From assembly GCA_006503475.1 (NCBI GenBank), contig RSEH01000224.1:1-64000 (forward strand): a DNA stretch of 64,000 bases, written 5' to 3'. Numbering within the stretch: position 1 is the first letter of the stretch; each line of letters opens with the position of its first letter. The DNA comes from Stentor roeselii (lineage: Eukaryota > Ciliophora > Heterotrichea > Heterotrichida > Stentoridae). Of this stretch, positions 50,060 through 58,878 are shown piece after piece. The notes beneath the pieces were generated by a model. It made no database searches. It was not told where the DNA came from and saw only the letters and a list, made by a program, of their open reading frames with translations. The translations under genes were made by a program, and so were the position numbers.

Positions 50060-51823
50060 TTAATTTTTAGGATTAATTAATAAAAATAAATCTGAGAGAA
50101 TTTCGCTGAGTCTTGATGAGTTGTAGGAAACTGAGGAAAGAACATTTAATTTTATCACTTTTCCACCGTTTGTGCAACAAGGACATGAGTCTAGGAACAT
50201 TGCACAGTTTTTACAGAGGAGGTGATCGCAGTTAAGTCCTGAGAATTTTACTGAGTCGGTTATTTTGCATTTTTCACATCTGAGCTTTTCACTTAAAACT
50301 CTTAGAAACCAGTGACATCTTCCACTGAGTTCTTTGATTTTTACACCAAGGGCTTCTTTTGCTAGGTTGATTCCGTCTTCTATGTCCTTTTGAGCATTTT
50401 TTTCTAACTTTTGAATGATTTCTGCTTTTTCATCAGTGATTTTTTTAGAGTATTCGAAATTTTTCTTGAATTTTTCCTTTTCTAGTCTTTCAGTTTGAAG
50501 TTCTTCTTCTAGGTTTGAGATTTTTGAGTAAAGTCTTGCGAAGTTTTCCTTTTGTTGAGTGTCGCCTGAGGAAGAAACGGTAGAAAGAGTTAAAGTTCTT
50601 CGTAGTCTTTGAGGGTTGCTGACAGGGATTGTTGGTGAACTGGCTTCTGAGAGTTTTTCTTTTGTTTCTCTTAAAATTTCTTCTTTTTCCTTGAATCTTG
50701 TCTTAAGTTGAGAATATTTTGCTCGAAGTGATGAATAGTTCGAAGTCGTGAATTCCAAGGTTTTTTGAGTGGATTTCAAAGAATCTTCAAGACCTTCGAA
50801 CTTTTCCTTCATTGAAAGAAACTCAGAAGACTGGTCTTCGAATAGTTTCAATTTTTCTCTTTCGTTGAAAAGATTTTCTGCTGCTATTTTCAGTTCGCGT
50901 TTCTGACAATTCAAGTCATTTTCAAGGATTTTATTTGATTGGGTAAGAATTGAGATCTGTCTTTGAAGTTCTTTAAAAGTGTCGTCTTTTACCCTTTTTT
51001 CATTTTGAATTTTACGAAGGATTTCAGATAATGAATACAATTCAGTGTTTTTTTCTTTAAGATTAGCATTTATCGCATTTAACTTGATTTCGTATTCATC
51101 TGTTTTTTCATAAGATTTTTTCTGCAGTTCTTCAAGGTTCTTGACGAGACTTTCCACTCTCCCTTTCAAATTCAAGTTATCTGCATCGAGTTTTTTGAAG
51201 GTCAGCTTGAGTTTCTCGTTTTCCCGTTTTAAGGAATTCGTGTCAATCCAGTACATTTCTTCAAGTTTCGCATAAGCTTTAGTCTGCTCCGAGATGATTC
51301 CTTTAAGGCTTTTCACCTCTTCTTCAACAGTTTCTCCTTCTTCTGATTCTTCAGATTTTTCTTCAAAATTTTCTTCTTTTACATTAACTCTTTCTTTGAA
51401 CTGTAAATTTAACAGTTTTTTAGTGATATGTTGAATGATTTGCACTTTTTCTTGATAGTTTTTTTTTAATATTTCAGCTTCTTGTTGAAGTTTTGTTAAA
51501 TCTTCTGAAAGCTTTTCTATTTGTTTAGTGTCGTTTTCAGGAAGTCTATCGAGTGCTAGTGATGATTTTTTATCGAGGGATCTTATTTTAAGCTCTTCTA
51601 GTTTCGGGTATGGAAAGTTGGTTTGGCTCTTGAAGGGCCTTTTTAGTCTTGGCGATAGTTTTTCGTCGTTTAGAGTTTTTGGTGAAAGTAACTGGTTTGG
51701 GGACTGGGATAATGGAATTGAAGGAAGATCAAGTTTTGGACTTTTTGGGATTGCTTTTGGTGATTTTATTGACAAACGAGCGCCTAGTGAAAGTTTAGAT
51801 GTTCGCTTCATTGGTTTTGACAT
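50060..51823 (-). CDS. Coiled-coil protein with C-terminal RING-like zinc finger
   Basis: 587 aa. The first 90 residues are basic with repeated Ser-Pro sites. Residues about 95-490 are a long Glu/Lys/Leu-rich coiled coil. Near the end, CEKCKITDSVKF...CDHLLCKNCAMFLDSCPCC gives C-x2-C, C-x-H, C-x2-C and C-x2-C ligands, a C3HC4-type RING-like finger. E3 ubiquitin ligase activity is possible but not shown. The next gene (Xrn) starts 11 nt after this stop on the same strand. The start context is GTATAATATG. Confidence 0.8.
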   Translation of the reverse strand: MSKPMKRTSKLSLGARLSIKSPKAIPKSPKLDLPSIPLSQSPNQLLSPKTLNDEKLSPRLKRPFKSQTNFPYPKLEELKIRSLDKKSSLALDRLPENDTKQIEKLSEDLTKLQQEAEILKKNYQEKVQIIQHITKKLLNLQFKERVNVKEENFEEKSEESEEGETVEEEVKSLKGIISEQTKAYAKLEEMYWIDTNSLKRENEKLKLTFKKLDADNLNLKGRVESLVKNLEELQKKSYEKTDEYEIKLNAINANLKEKNTELYSLSEILRKIQNEKRVKDDTFKELQRQISILTQSNKILENDLNCQKRELKIAAENLFNEREKLKLFEDQSSEFLSMKEKFEGLEDSLKSTQKTLEFTTSNYSSLRAKYSQLKTRFKEKEEILRETKEKLSEASSPTIPVSNPQRLRRTLTLSTVSSSGDTQQKENFARLYSKISNLEEELQTERLEKEKFKKNFEYSKKITDEKAEIIQKLEKNAQKDIEDGINLAKEALGVKIKELSGRCHWFLRVLSEKLRCEKCKITDSVKFSGLNCDHLLCKNCAMFLDSCPCCTNGGKVIKLNVLSSVSYNSSRLSEILSDLFLLINPKN

Positions 51824-52162
51824 ATTATACTGGAATAATCGGATGAATGCTCAGTAGTTTCATTTATTGTTCGTCTTAAATCATCGAAATTATTAATTTA
51901 AAGCTTTAGGGTTATTGATAAGGTTTTTAAAAGTTTAGAATAGGGTAAATTTTTTTAAAGGAAATGAAACATTTTTATTGAATATATGGGGAAAGATTGA
52001 TTACTAATTAAAACCAGGTACTTTAAAATTATGAAAATAAGTGATTTCTAAATAGTTTTACTAATTAACCTTGAAAATCCAAGAGCTCTTGTTTAATATT
52101 TCAACCAAATTTACTGAACCCAACTCCACACAATAATTCTAATCATCATTCATTAACCTAAC
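51824..52162. other. Intergenic, 339 nt, no gene seen
   Basis: AT-rich spacer between two same-strand genes; expected to hold the promoter of the coiled-coil RING gene and the 3' UTR of the next. Confidence 0.5.
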
Positions 52163-53158
52163 CTAATTATCGCTATTGATCCTAATATCCCTATAATCAA
52201 TCATAGGTTTAAACTTGTTTTTCAATTTCGAAGAGTATCCATGCTTATAAGTAAGTTTCATTTTGATCGGAGAAACCTTACTATAAGTAGTCATAGCAAA
52301 GTACGGGTTTTCATTTAAAAAAGCCCTGGGAGTGCTCATAACCGACGAGTTCGGTTTAATAAGTCTGCTAAGCGAAGCCGAAGATTTCGAAGTCTTCGAG
52401 CTGGACCCTCTCAATCCCCTAACAGCGACTTCAGAGCAATTGCTAGAGCTAGACCTCGAAGAAGCTCTTTTAAACTCAGAACAATTTCTAGTTTCCAATT
52501 TTGGTTTAAAAGTATAAAGTCCTTTATTCTTACTTTCAAGACTCGCCTTGGCCTCCTCGATTTTCTTCTGTTTTTTCATTAACCAGAACTGAGACCTTTT
52601 GCTGATGTCTTTCAAGTCAGGAGGTTCAGTATGTTCCACATGAAAGCCTCGAGTTGAAGCAGCTTCTCTTAAGTTATATAAAAGCTTGTTTCTTGACTCG
52701 ATGTCCTTCGGCAGTTGTTGACTTTTGTTCTTTGATAAAGGTTTGCCCTTCTGGATCAACGAAGGGTAAAACTTGGGAGAGTCTGATCTTTGACTCACTA
52801 CTGTGAAGCAGTTTTCACTTGGTCTTGCCTTGATTTCTGGAGTCTCTGGAAGTTCTGAGTTTTGCAGAGAGAAAAGAGATACTTTTATGTTTTTTGGCAT
52901 AAAACGAGACTTTTGAAGCACTTGCTGGGTTTTTTCCATTCTTGATAAGGATGAAACACTTTCTGATTTTTTTACTAGCTTACGTGATAAGGAGTTGATT
53001 TTTGGAGTCGACCTTGATTTTGATGACTCTCGGATTCGAAGCTTTGCTTTTAAGTTGTCTAACTTGCGAAGTGTTGATTTGTGACGGTCTAGCATTGAGT
53101 CTGGGTAAGAGAATCTAGACTTGTGAGAAGGTCTAAAATTTTTAGAACTTGAGCTCAT
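52163..53158 (-). CDS. Basic Ser/Lys-rich protein of unknown function
   Basis: 331 aa, strongly basic and Ser-rich throughout, with little predicted fold. A short helical charged stretch (RSQFWLMKKQKKIEEAKASL) occurs around residues 185-205, and the motif KNKGLYTFKPKL follows, similar in style to ciliate cytoskeletal proteins. No domain recognised. The start is in the context CTATAAATATG. Codon use resembles its neighbours and the frame is long for AT-rich DNA, so it is probably real. Confidence 0.65.
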   Translation of the reverse strand: MSSSSKNFRPSHKSRFSYPDSMLDRHKSTLRKLDNLKAKLRIRESSKSRSTPKINSLSRKLVKKSESVSSLSRMEKTQQVLQKSRFMPKNIKVSLFSLQNSELPETPEIKARPSENCFTVVSQRSDSPKFYPSLIQKGKPLSKNKSQQLPKDIESRNKLLYNLREAASTRGFHVEHTEPPDLKDISKRSQFWLMKKQKKIEEAKASLESKNKGLYTFKPKLETRNCSEFKRASSRSSSSNCSEVAVRGLRGSSSKTSKSSASLSRLIKPNSSVMSTPRAFLNENPYFAMTTYSKVSPIKMKLTYKHGYSSKLKNKFKPMIDYRDIRINSDN

Positions 53159-54000
53159 ATTTATAGCTGGGAATATGGATTTGAGGTTTATTGGTAGGTG
53201 GATATGGGTTTTTAATGTGGCTTGGTTATTTGAATGCTTTTTAAATCAGATGTTGAAAACAAGAAATAGAATATTAAGCTATTTTCAAGTGAATTTGATA
53301 ATTTATATCGCCCTAATCTATTTATTAATTTATTGGCATCGCTTTATTAATTCGGAATTATGATACCCTTTCACTTCTTAAAGTTAGTAATTTGAACACT
53401 TCCAATAATCTAGAAATTTTCTCATCACAGATAGATTTACTTATTCAATTCTTATTCTCAGCTATGATTATTCTCTGAGTTTTCCTTAAATTAATGTAAA
53501 GCGTATAATTATTTGATTTCTTTCGGCATAATTCAAAACAGTAGTCTACCGTAGCAAGTAATAAAAATCAGTATTTAAATACGCGAGCTGTGATAAAATT
53601 TGTGAAAATAGTGTTTGTGATTTACAATAACAACTTTTGGAAGCGAATATGTGATATGGTAGTAACTTAAATTTAAAATAAGGTTTAAGGGGATAGAATA
53701 ACAAATTGGAAAGAATTGTTAATTCTTGAATGCCTAATTAGAAAATTAATCATTTTAATAGAATTAACTTTTTCTTATGTCTATTAATGATCAAATATTA
53801 TACCAGATCTCTGAAAATGCTATGAAATCTTAAAATCAATATAAGTATTCATGTAAACTTTGTGAAAATTATATAGATTTAGATTTCTAAATTGGCTTTC
53901 CAAAAGATTTAGCCTAATAATATTATACTCAATTTGATTTTCTAATAAATACTTTTAAATATATAGTAAAACACTTATAACCCTTGTCTAAAAATATAAA
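53159..54000. other. Intergenic, 842 nt, nothing recognised
   Basis: AT-rich with frequent stops. The first 60 nt should contain the promoter of the basic-protein gene. A short plus-strand frame here lacks coding character. Confidence 0.5.
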
Positions 54001-54747
54001 CTAAGAAATAGATAGATTAAAATAATCATCTTCACTCAGCTGAAAGCTCTGAGGAGTTGATTTCGACCTTAGGTGTTTTGGAGATTGTAATGGGGTGATT
54101 TTACCTTGCTTGGAAAAGACCTCAAAACAAAAACTCCTGAGTTTTCTACCTTTGAGTAAAAATTGAAGTTCCTCATGTTTCCAGAAAGCACTAAGCATCT
54201 CTTTGAAAGTTAGGTCGAGCTCGTTATTCATCATTTTTCCAATAAAATACTTCAGCAAAGAATTAGTAAATAAGCTCATCTTAAAGTAATAATTTTGAAG
54301 CTCTACCTCATCATTCATCACAAAACTGCAATATCCAGGAACTGAGGTAAGCTGAATCAACAAAATATGACTAACCATCAACTCAGCTTCACTCTTGAGT
54401 AAAAATCTAGGCCTTGTCTCTGCATAAAATTTGAATAGCAGTTTGATTTTTTCTTTTAATTTCGATTTTCCAGCAAGGATAAGCAGAGTCTGGACTTTTT
54501 TGATTGAAATAGGGGCTTTTCTGGTGAAATATTTCAAAAATTCGAAACAGTGTCTTTGATGGATTCCTAAAGACTTGATAGAGTTCTTTAAAGAGTTATA
54601 AGTGATATTTGAAGAGTCTTCTTCTGATTTGAGGCATGAGACAAGAGAAACGCTACTGAATTCACTTAGGTTCCAGTTTTGTATTATTGACTTTATTAAA
54701 TTCTCTTCAGTTGAGAGTCCTGGCTTTTTCGAAGTAATGCAACCCAT
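54001..54747 (-). CDS. Small N-acylated MGC protein, EF-hand-derived fold suspected (copy 1)
   Basis: 248 aa beginning MGCITSKK, a good myristoylation and palmitoylation signal. The body is helical. CFEFLKYFTRKA...KIKLLFKFYAETRP resembles the helix pattern of calcineurin-B and neuronal-calcium-sensor proteins, but Ca2+-loop residues are not visible. It shares order and several motifs with the next gene on the same strand (55070-55789), so the two are probably an old tandem pair. Function unknown; Ca2+ sensing should not be assumed. Confidence 0.65.
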   Translation of the reverse strand: MGCITSKKPGLSTEENLIKSIIQNWNLSEFSSVSLVSCLKSEEDSSNITYNSLKNSIKSLGIHQRHCFEFLKYFTRKAPISIKKVQTLLILAGKSKLKEKIKLLFKFYAETRPRFLLKSEAELMVSHILLIQLTSVPGYCSFVMNDEVELQNYYFKMSLFTNSLLKYFIGKMMNNELDLTFKEMLSAFWKHEELQFLLKGRKLRSFCFEVFSKQGKITPLQSPKHLRSKSTPQSFQLSEDDYFNLSIS

Positions 54748-55069
54748 TTTGAGGTTTATCTAGAAGTTTAAATGGATTAAATGTCAATAATTTTAAGTTT
54801 GAGATAAGGTTGAATTAAATTTAGTATTTTTTCGTATATTGAGGGTAGAATGTTTACTTTGATGCATTGAAAATATTTAATTAAAATTCTTAATTTACTT
54901 AACTTCTTTTGAGGTATTCTATTTAAATATCTTTATTGTACTTAATGCGGTTTTCATATCTTCTTATATGAACGACCTTTATGAGTTAATATAATTATAA
55001 ATAATCAACATGAAAGGAATATAAACTTATTTAAATGTTTATAAATCAACCATGCTCCTATTAATTCCT
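54748..55069. other. Intergenic, 322 nt, no gene seen
   Basis: AT-rich spacer between the two MGC paralogues; presumably promoter of copy 1 and 3' UTR of copy 2. Confidence 0.5.
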
Positions 55070-55789
55070 TCAAAATTTACTTAAATCCGCATTTACGTCA
55101 TTACTTAAGCCGCTCTCATCATCTTTAATATTCCTATTTTCTAGATTCTCTTCAAACTCAAGAGCAAACTTTCTCATGTTATTAGAGTTTGCTAAAAGTG
55201 CTATTTTTGAATCCTGAAAAAGTTGGATAAAATCATTTTCTCGGATTTCTTTTTGTAAAGGTAAAATTTTTTTTAAAAACCAATCGATTAGAAAAGGTTT
55301 TACAAGTGAAAATTTTTGAATGCAGTTTCGAACAAATCTTTGATTTTCTTTTAGAGTTTCAATGTTACGAGGAACAACTTCTAAAACAATAAATAAAATA
55401 TCTTCAATCATTTCTTTCAATGTACTTGAATCAATACATTTTGAATCAACTGAGGTGTAGTTCATCCAAAAGAGTATAGCTTTTAAGTTTATCGGGACAT
55501 TACCAAATAAAATAATCAAGTTAGACAATAAACGTGAATTGTAAGTCGACTCTGATTGTTTTGATAGAAAATATGAGTAAAATTTGAGGTTTTTCGATAT
55601 TTTCAAACCTTTTTTTAACCAGATTAATTCAGCCGTTTCTTTTTTTATTAAGGTTTGACCCCTTCCAGCTGCTTTCAATAAAGATTCAAAGAGAAATGAA
55701 GCGTCAGTCGAGTGAATTTTCAAGGTACCTTCGAAGTTCTCAAAAATTTCAAGTCCATTTTGCCTACTGACCAAACACACACAACCCAT
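55070..55789 (-). CDS. Small N-acylated MGC protein (copy 2)
   Basis: 239 aa beginning MGCVCLVSR, with Gly2 for myristate and Cys3/Cys5 for palmitate. Segments such as NLKFYSYFLSKQSESTYNSR and LSNLIILFGNVPINLKAILF align in position with CFEFLKYFTRKAPISIKKVQ and TLLILAGKSKLKEKIKLLF of copy 1. The family is not recognised beyond a loose likeness to degenerate EF-hand sensors. It is followed by the second paralogue 322 nt downstream. The start is preceded by TTATTATAATCAATGGG. Confidence 0.65.
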   Translation of the reverse strand: MGCVCLVSRQNGLEIFENFEGTLKIHSTDASFLFESLLKAAGRGQTLIKKETAELIWLKKGLKISKNLKFYSYFLSKQSESTYNSRLLSNLIILFGNVPINLKAILFWMNYTSVDSKCIDSSTLKEMIEDILFIVLEVVPRNIETLKENQRFVRNCIQKFSLVKPFLIDWFLKKILPLQKEIRENDFIQLFQDSKIALLANSNNMRKFALEFEENLENRNIKDDESGLSNDVNADLSKF

Positions 55790-56019
55790 TGATTATAATA
55801 ATTTAAAAATAAGAATATATAGAAGTTTAAGGATTAATCAAATTTAAAAAATCTAAATTATTCGATATAAAAGCAGCTATAAAATTCCACTTTTTTTGAA
55901 AATTCTTCAGTTTTAACACTAAAGAAATTCTAATAAACCTCCAAATTTCAACCCCAAAACCTTAAAACCCAAAAACTCACAAAAAAAACATACCAATTTA
56001 CCCTTATTAATCCAAAACA

Positions 56020-56943
56020 CTACTCCTCAGCCCCATGCTTAATAAGCAAATTAACCATTTCTCCCTTTCCAAACTTAGTAGCAGCAAACATCAAAGGTGT
56101 ATCCCCATTGAAATCCCTGAACCTAAGTGCCTGGTTCTTAACACCTAATTTATCAAGTTTAGCAAGAACCATATTCATAATATTCAAGTTGGTCTGAGCA
56201 GCGAAATGCACAACACTCCTCGATTTATGCGTAACAGCAGAAGGGTCTCCACCCGCAATTAAAATCATAAAAATAATATTTTCATTCTGCAAAAAGCAAG
56301 CAAGATGCAAAGGAGTCCACAACTTTTCATTAATCGGTAAATTGCAATCAACTCCCATAAGCAAAACTTTCCTAACAGCAAATTCATCAGCATTTTCAAT
56401 TCCAGTGATCAAAGTCTGCACATCTTCAGTACTTCCAGTTAAAGTAAAAAAGTTTCCTTCACTATGAATTTTTTCATCTTCTCTACAAAGCAAGCAAATA
56501 GGCGCAATAGACCCTCCCTTTTCCAGATAACTTCCCCATTCATAAAGCTCTGGGCCTCTAAGTCCAGGAGGGTTTCTAGCGATTGCCTTGAGTTCTTCAA
56601 GAGTCACCCAAGCGGCTTCTTCACTTTCCTTGTCTTTTTTTTTCTTCACTGCCTGGGTGGGGTCGAGAGGAACTGCGAAAAAAGTGACTCGCATTCGAGC
56701 CTGAGTCGGGGCGTAGACTGAGTGCTCTACTCGAAGAATGCCTTTAAGCTCTACTCTTATTCCGGCCTCTTCAAGGACTTCTCGGTGAGCTGCTTGGGAA
56801 AAGGTCTCGCCCATGGACACCAAACCCGCCGGAAGCCACCAGCCGCGGTTTCGAGTTTCTTTTACTGCCAACCAACGACCGTCTGGATGCCTGCAGACTA
56901 CTAAGGCGAAGTTATGGGTCATAAATGGGACGCGTTCTGCCAT
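56020..56943 (-). CDS. Nudix hydrolase fused to ankyrin repeats
   Basis: 307 aa. The Nudix domain (about 8-140) contains a complete box Gx5Ex7REUxEExGU at 40-62 (G40, E46, R54, E55, E58, E59, G61), so Mg2+-dependent cleavage of a nucleoside-diphosphate-linked substrate is expected. The C-terminal half (about 170-307) has three ankyrin-type repeats: TPLHLACFLQNENIIFMILI, SVVHFAAQTNLNIMNMVL, TPLMFAATKFGKGEMVNLLI. Animal NUDT12 carries the same two modules in the opposite order, so this is not a simple orthologue. The ATG lies 2 nt after the stop of the upstream kinase gene; Met8 is an alternative start, leaving 23 nt. Confidence 0.88.
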   Translation of the reverse strand: MAERVPFMTHNFALVVCRHPDGRWLAVKETRNRGWWLPAGLVSMGETFSQAAHREVLEEAGIRVELKGILRVEHSVYAPTQARMRVTFFAVPLDPTQAVKKKKDKESEEAAWVTLEELKAIARNPPGLRGPELYEWGSYLEKGGSIAPICLLCREDEKIHSEGNFFTLTGSTEDVQTLITGIENADEFAVRKVLLMGVDCNLPINEKLWTPLHLACFLQNENIIFMILIAGGDPSAVTHKSRSVVHFAAQTNLNIMNMVLAKLDKLGVKNQALRFRDFNGDTPLMFAATKFGKGEMVNLLIKHGAEE

Positions 56944-56945
56944 AA

Positions 56946-58028
56946 TTACTTTTTCTTACTAGGTGCTGAATTATCTTCTTGAATATTAAACAAATACTCA
57001 GAGAATAAGTCGTTTTGTGATTTTTCTTCCTTTTCTGTCAGCTTTGCTGATTCTTCGACTTCTCCGTTTTCTGAGTCTGTTATGCTTAATCGCCGGTCAA
57101 AATTATCAAGTGAATTATTCGGCTTATAAGGAGGTTCAGCAGTCATATCACAAATTTTTTTCCAATTGATATCCTTAAGCCAAGGATGAGCCTTTACCTC
57201 TTCAGGTCCATTAAGTCCAAGCCGATGCACAGGTTTCCTCTTAATAAGCTAAATAAGCCTCACCTTATTGATAAAATCCGCAGATTCAACACTCCACCCT
57301 TGAGGGATTTCATCATGAGTGATCTGAACCTGTTTCGCAAGTATCTGATCCCTGATATCCTTTCTAGATTTTCCCTTATAAGGTCTAGTTTTCATCATCA
57401 TTTCATAAGCAATGATTCCCAATGCGAAGTAATCAGCAGCGACTCCATGATTTTGCCGACACATGACTTCAGGAGCCATGTACCCAGGAGTCCCGCTTGT
57501 TTCTTTAGCATTGTCCGCGTTCCAAACCCGAGAAATGCCAAGATCAGTGACGTGCAAATAGCCTTTTTCATCAAATACCAAATTTTCAGGCTTGATATCA
57601 CGATGAATGACAAGATTACTGTGCATGTACTCCAGTCCCACGATGATGCAGCTCATGTAAAACTTGCATTCTTGCTCATTGAAGACTTTTTTGCAGAGAT
57701 GAAAGCGAAGGTCACCTCCTGGCATCAAGTCCATCACCAGGTAAAGGTTTTCTCTGTCTTGAAATGCATAATGCATGTTTACTAAGAATTTATGCTTCAG
57801 CTGGCTTAGCAAACGACGCTCGTTTAAGACTGACATCACGCTTTTCTTTGAAATTATCTTTGATTTTGACATTTCTTTCATTGCGAACGTCTCTCGGGTC
57901 TTTTTCATCTCGACTTTCCAGACTTTTCCGTAGCCTCCTTTGCCGATTACGAATTGGAATTGGAACATTGACTTGGAGACTGAGACGGTTGTTTCTTCGA
58001 TGTCGGATTTAAAGTTGCAGCTTCCCAT
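56946..58028 (-). CDS. N-myristoylated AGC-family kinase, YANK/STK32-like
   Basis: 355 aa from exons 58028-57264 and 57248-56946 around a 15-nt intron. MGSCNF suits myristoylation plus palmitoylation. The kinase domain is complete: GKGGYG 29-34, Lys51, Glu70, HRD 142-144, DLG 162-164, then TSGTPGYMAPEV. The second exon supplies VHRLGLNGPEEVKAHPWLKD and an AGC-type tail (PPYKPNNSLDNFDRR). Human STK32 kinases also begin MGxN and carry the GGDLRYHL motif matched here (GGDLRFHL). A membrane-bound Ser/Thr kinase, likely active. The stop is 2 nt from the Nudix start. Confidence 0.88.
57249..57263 (-). other. 15-nt intron in the YANK-like kinase gene
   Basis: Reads GTGAGGCTTATTTAG on the coding strand; the only one of eight with GTG at the 5' end. 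Removal joins FINK to LIKRKPVHRLG, the standard end of an AGC kinase lobe. A is at position 10. Confidence 0.93.
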
Positions 58029-58117
58029 TAGGAATGCGTTAATTTATAACCAAATTTATGGAGTTTGAATATTAACTGCTAAGGGTAATTCGAAATCTCT
58101 CATTTAGTCGAAATAAG

Positions 58118-58864
58118 CTAAGGTATTCCCTTTTCAATCTTAGGTTTCGGAGGAGCAAGTCCCAACCGTTTCCTCAACTCAAGCCAATATTCATCAGTTT
58201 CAGGAGCAGGTTCTTTCTGCGGGTTCATTCCTCCAGTGCCCAATTTCGCTTTTTTCTTAACCTTACTCAAGCCAGTAACATTAGAAAACTTATCCTCATC
58301 ATCCTTCTCATCCTCAAACTTCAATTCCGGTTCTAAAACACTAACACGAATCGGTAAATTTTCATTTTCCTCTAAAACAAACCTTTTCGGTAATTTCGGC
58401 AAAACAATTTCCAAATAAACTTCTTTGTTCAACAACTCATCAGCCATTTCATCCATAAAGCTCTTTCGAAAGTCGCCTTCCGGACTTCTCACCTTAATTT
58501 TTCGATAATCATTCAAAACAGGTTCAAGGTTCAAGTAGACCTCAGCAGGTTTCGCAGTGAGTCTTACATAAAAACAAGCCAAAGCCCTTAAATACTTAAA
58601 ATCAGATTCGATGTACTTTTGAATGATTTCTTTTTCAGGGGATATCTGCAGAAGTTTCAGTAAAAGACATAAGAATGGAGTAGGTTTTTTAGTACTTCCG
58701 AAAGTTCCTCCGATTGAATGGAGTTCGACTGCTCGGTCTACAAGTGTTTTAGCGTCAAGGGCAAAGCATTTTTCTTTGTAGAAGGGGCAGGCGTATATCT
58801 TGGTTCTTACGATTTTGTCGATTAGGAAGAGAGGGTTGGTGCCGTGGGTGTAGGACTCGCTCAT
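58118..58864 (-). CDS. PRP38: Pre-mRNA splicing factor PRP38
   Basis: 248 aa. It matches PRP38A along the fold: THGTNPLFLIDKIVRTKIY, then GGTFGSTKKPTPFLCLLLKL, DFKYLRALACFYVRLT, LEPVLNDYRKIK, FMDEMADELL and LPKLPKRFVLEE. PRP38 belongs to the precatalytic B complex of the spliceosome and is needed for activation. The Ser/Arg-rich tail of the human protein is replaced by a short charged tail. Its start faces that of the AKTIP-like gene across 14 nt. In a genome with 15-nt introns the core splicing machinery is of particular interest. Confidence 0.92.
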   Translation of the reverse strand: MSESYTHGTNPLFLIDKIVRTKIYACPFYKEKCFALDAKTLVDRAVELHSIGGTFGSTKKPTPFLCLLLKLLQISPEKEIIQKYIESDFKYLRALACFYVRLTAKPAEVYLNLEPVLNDYRKIKVRSPEGDFRKSFMDEMADELLNKEVYLEIVLPKLPKRFVLEENENLPIRVSVLEPELKFEDEKDDEDKFSNVTGLSKVKKKAKLGTGGMNPQKEPAPETDEYWLELRKRLGLAPPKPKIEKGIP

Positions 58865-58878
58865 TTTGTTTGATATAA
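58865..58878. promoter_or_regulatory. 14-nt gap between two divergent start codons
   Basis: TTTGTTTGATATAA separates the ATG of PRP38 (minus) from the ATG of the AKTIP-like gene (plus), giving GATATAAATGAC at the latter. If both starts are used, both 5' UTRs and both core promoters must fit in or overlap coding sequence. Met29 is an alternative AKTIP start. Confidence 0.6.

Noticed and set aside
56943-56950. Kinase and Nudix-ankyrin as one gene through a 13-nt GT...AG intron
   Set aside because: All other introns are 15 nt; a real TAA and a good ATG are present, and both proteins have complete ends.
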